This document shows, in pieces, positions 61,463 to 64,000 of a stretch of DNA of 64,000 nt; the stretch's first letter is position 1, and every line of letters starts with the position of its first letter. The position numbers and the translations under genes were made by a program. Origin of the DNA: Prochlorococcus sp. AG-424-E18 (GTDB taxonomy: Bacteria > Cyanobacteriota > Cyanobacteriia > PCC-6307 > Cyanobiaceae). The notes under the pieces were generated by a model. The model was given only the letters and a program-made list of their open reading frames with translations. It did not search any database and was not told where the DNA came from. Location: positions 1-64,000 of the forward strand of contig QCNC01000004.1 of the NCBI GenBank assembly GCA_003210155.1. The letters are read 5' to 3'.

Positions 61463-62620
61463 ATGTTAAAGACACAAAAGGATAAAAAATTAGAGAACTT
61501 TTTTTCTTCTTATGATAAAACTAAAAAGAAAAAAAATATTATTGTAGGTCTTTCTGGAGGCGTAGATAGTTCCCTTTCAGCTGCTCTTCTTGTAGAAAGA
61601 GGCTGGAATGTTGAGGGACTAACTCTTTGGCTTATGAAAGGACAAGGCTCCTGTTGTTCTGAAGGATTAGTAGATGCTGCTGGCCTTTGTGAAGATTTGG
61701 GAATTAATCATAAAATAATAGACTCAAGAGAAATTTTCGAAAGAGAGGTAATTAAAAAAACTACTGAAAGCTATGAGAAAGGATTCACTCCACTGCCATG
61801 TTCGATGTGTAACAAGAATGTGAAGTTTGAAGAGATGCTTAATTACGCAATAAGCAAAAAAGACTTTACTCATATTGCAACCGGACATTACGCAAGGATA
61901 AAAAAATCACCTTATGCTGAAAAACTTAATTGCAAGAGCTTTGTATTTAAAGACTTTATCCTTCTCAGAGGTGCTGACGAAAACAAAGACCAAAGTTATT
62001 TTCTTTATTCTCTTTCCCAAAAAGTACTAAGCAGATTGGAATTTCCCCTTGGTGAAATGAAAAAAGAAGATACAAGAAGGGAAGCCCTCAGATTAGGCCT
62101 TAGAACTGCTCAAAAACCAGAAAGTCAAGATTTATGTTTAGTTGAGCATTATGGATCAATGCAGATATTTATCGACAAACACATAGAACCCAAAGAAGGA
62201 GAAATTGTGCATGTAAATGGGAAAGTCCTTGGGACGCACAATGGAATTCAGCACTTTACGGTAGGTCAGAGAAAAGGGTTGGGCATTTCTTGGCCGGAAC
62301 CTTTATATGTAAAAAGTTTAGACAGGGAAAAAAACATAGTTTATGTAGCAGATAAAAGTGATCTCTTTAATAAAGAAGCAATAATTAGCGAGGTTAACTG
62401 GGTTTCAATCGAAGAACCTAAGCAAGAGATTGAAGTAGAAGCACAAATCAGATATAGAAGTCATCCAGTAAAAGGAACTTTAATCCCTTTGAAAAATAAA
62501 GATAATCTTACTAAAACATTTAAATTAATTTTTGAAGATAGTCAAAGTTCGGTAACGCCAGGACAAGCTGCAGTTTTTTATAAAGGAGAAATTTTATTAG
62601 GTGGAGGGATAATTAATTAA
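61463..62620 (+). CDS. mnmA: tRNA-specific 2-thiouridylase
   Basis: [51 protein letters not shown]. Confidence 0.96.
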   Translation: MLKTQKDKKLENFFSSYDKTKKKKNIIVGLSGGVDSSLSAALLVERGWNVEGLTLWLMKGQGSCCSEGLVDAAGLCEDLGINHKIIDSREIFEREVIKKTTESYEKGFTPLPCSMCNKNVKFEEMLNYAISKKDFTHIATGHYARIKKSPYAEKLNCKSFVFKDFILLRGADENKDQSYFLYSLSQKVLSRLEFPLGEMKKEDTRREALRLGLRTAQKPESQDLCLVEHYGSMQIFIDKHIEPKEGEIVHVNGKVLGTHNGIQHFTVGQRKGLGISWPEPLYVKSLDREKNIVYVADKSDLFNKEAIISEVNWVSIEEPKQEIEVEAQIRYRSHPVKGTLIPLKNKDNLTKTFKLIFEDSQSSVTPGQAAVFYKGEILLGGGIIN

Positions 62621-63995
62621 TTTTCCAAAAGATATTTAATCCCATAAAAAATATAAACAAAAACAAAATAGGTTTATCTCCAAATTTTGTATAAAAAGTC
62701 TTTTCGGATGAAAAATTAGGGAACACTATTTCATTTCGCTCAACATCATAATCTAAAAGTTTAATTATTTTTCCATCATCTTGAACTAAGCCCGAAGGGC
62801 CTGTGTTTGATACTAGTAAATTATTTTTCTTATTTTCAATACTTCTTAATCTAGCCAAAGATAGGAATTGATTATAAAGCTTAGCTGGATATGGATCTAA
62901 ATTTGCTGCAGTTATTATTAGTTTTGCACCGCTATTAATAGCCTTTCTTATTTCTAGTCCATCACTAATTTCGTAACATATAGCTACTGCTAGTGGGGGG
63001 GTAAATTTAGTATCAAAAAATCTTGAATCATAGCCTGGTTGAATTCCTCCAACTGCAGATAATCCTCTTGAAAAAATATCTAGAAATCTAGGTATTTTTT
63101 CACCTATTGGAACAAGTCTATTTTTATCTATAAATGAGGTAAAAGATTTATCTCCAATTTGAAATCCGAGTAAAGAACTTCTTAACTCATTATTTGAATT
63201 TCTGAAACCTCCTGACAAGGTATTAACCTTAATGCCTTTAGAAAAATAAAAATTGTTAGATAGAGTCCCTTCAGGAGCAACAAGAAGTTTCGCTTTGTTT
63301 GATAAAGCATATTTTTGAGCGATGGATAGCTTTTCTTCAATAAATTCATCATTTATTTTTAATTTTTCTCTTGTTGGTATATTAGTTTGCCAAATAGCTA
63401 CTGGATATTCATAATTTCTTTTTAATGGACTTGTTAAACCTCCAAATAAATGTAAGAAAATAAAAACCAAAAGTCCTAAAAGAAATATTTTTTTAAAGTG
63501 AAGTTTTCTTTCCCATCTACCTTGAATGTAAAAAATCCAAAATCCAATCAATATTTGTAATACGCATAAACCACTTGCACCAATCCATCTTGCTAAACCA
63601 GCAAGATAAATATCACCTGGGATAAGACTCTCTCCTAAACCTATCCAAAAAAAAGGTGTTTGAGAAAGTATCAATTCACCAATACCCCAAGTCAAGGATA
63701 AAAAAAATACTTTTACTGTTAAAGATAATATTTTCATTTTGAAAACATCCTCTTTCCAGAAGATAATTTCAACTAACAATCCCCATAAATAAACTAATAT
63801 CCCACCCAGAAAAGCGCAGAATAATAATATTAAAATGGTAATTATTAAACTTGCAAGCCATGAGAACCCAAGCCATGTCAATGGATGAAGATCATAAAGC
63901 CAAGAATGACTTATCAAGATAAAGAAAAAACCCCAACAAAAATTTGCTATTCTCCTTTCACTTCCCTTCCATAAAATAAATAAAGATATCGGCAT
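62613..63995 (-). CDS. lnt: Apolipoprotein N-acyltransferase (5' end probably beyond the window)
   Basis: Multi-TM N-terminus, [48 protein letters not shown] lies at the right edge, so the start is uncertain. Confidence 0.88.
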   Translation of the reverse strand: MPISLFILWKGSERRIANFCWGFFFILISHSWLYDLHPLTWLGFSWLASLIITILILLFCAFLGGILVYLWGLLVEIIFWKEDVFKMKILSLTVKVFFLSLTWGIGELILSQTPFFWIGLGESLIPGDIYLAGLARWIGASGLCVLQILIGFWIFYIQGRWERKLHFKKIFLLGLLVFIFLHLFGGLTSPLKRNYEYPVAIWQTNIPTREKLKINDEFIEEKLSIAQKYALSNKAKLLVAPEGTLSNNFYFSKGIKVNTLSGGFRNSNNELRSSLLGFQIGDKSFTSFIDKNRLVPIGEKIPRFLDIFSRGLSAVGGIQPGYDSRFFDTKFTPPLAVAICYEISDGLEIRKAINSGAKLIITAANLDPYPAKLYNQFLSLARLRSIENKKNNLLVSNTGPSGLVQDDGKIIKLLDYDVERNEIVFPNFSSEKTFYTKFGDKPILFLFIFFMGLNIFWKIN

Positions 63996-64000
63996 AAAAA

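Overview
The window is very AT-rich and looks like a high-light-type Prochlorococcus (marine picocyanobacterium) chromosome. That assignment is inferred from gene content and composition, not from a search. It has two halves. (1) About 1-33,997 is an accessory cell-surface glycan island with loose gene packing, mixed strands and long AT-rich gaps. It encodes sugar-nucleotide enzymes, glycosyltransferases, five methyltransferases, an island asparagine synthetase, a NeuB/HAD/SIS/NeuA cassette, a LIC12162-family transferase, a CmoA-like protein, and an unusual set of three HpcH/HpaI-type aldolases + HAD phosphatase + KdsB-like CMP-transferase + two LdpA-like proteins (20,317-26,165). (2) A tRNA-Ala(GGC) at 34,198-34,270 marks the boundary. 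To its right lies compact core genome: lexA, argF, ftsH, ribD, cobL/cbiET, nadK, pheS, surE, ribF, thiE, thiS, larB, ispF, trmD, era, phoH, rpsP, ffh, ftn2-like, pdhA, sigma factor, nnr, mnmA, lnt. The best candidate for an undescribed system is 20,317-26,165. It carries a CMP-ulosonate cytidylyltransferase (KdsB type) but no PEP-dependent KdsA/NeuB partner beside it. Instead it has pyruvate-type aldolases plus a tandem pair of LdpA-like proteins, one of which has lost the 2x[4Fe-4S] ferredoxin insertion. Family calls come from reading the translations; no database search was run.
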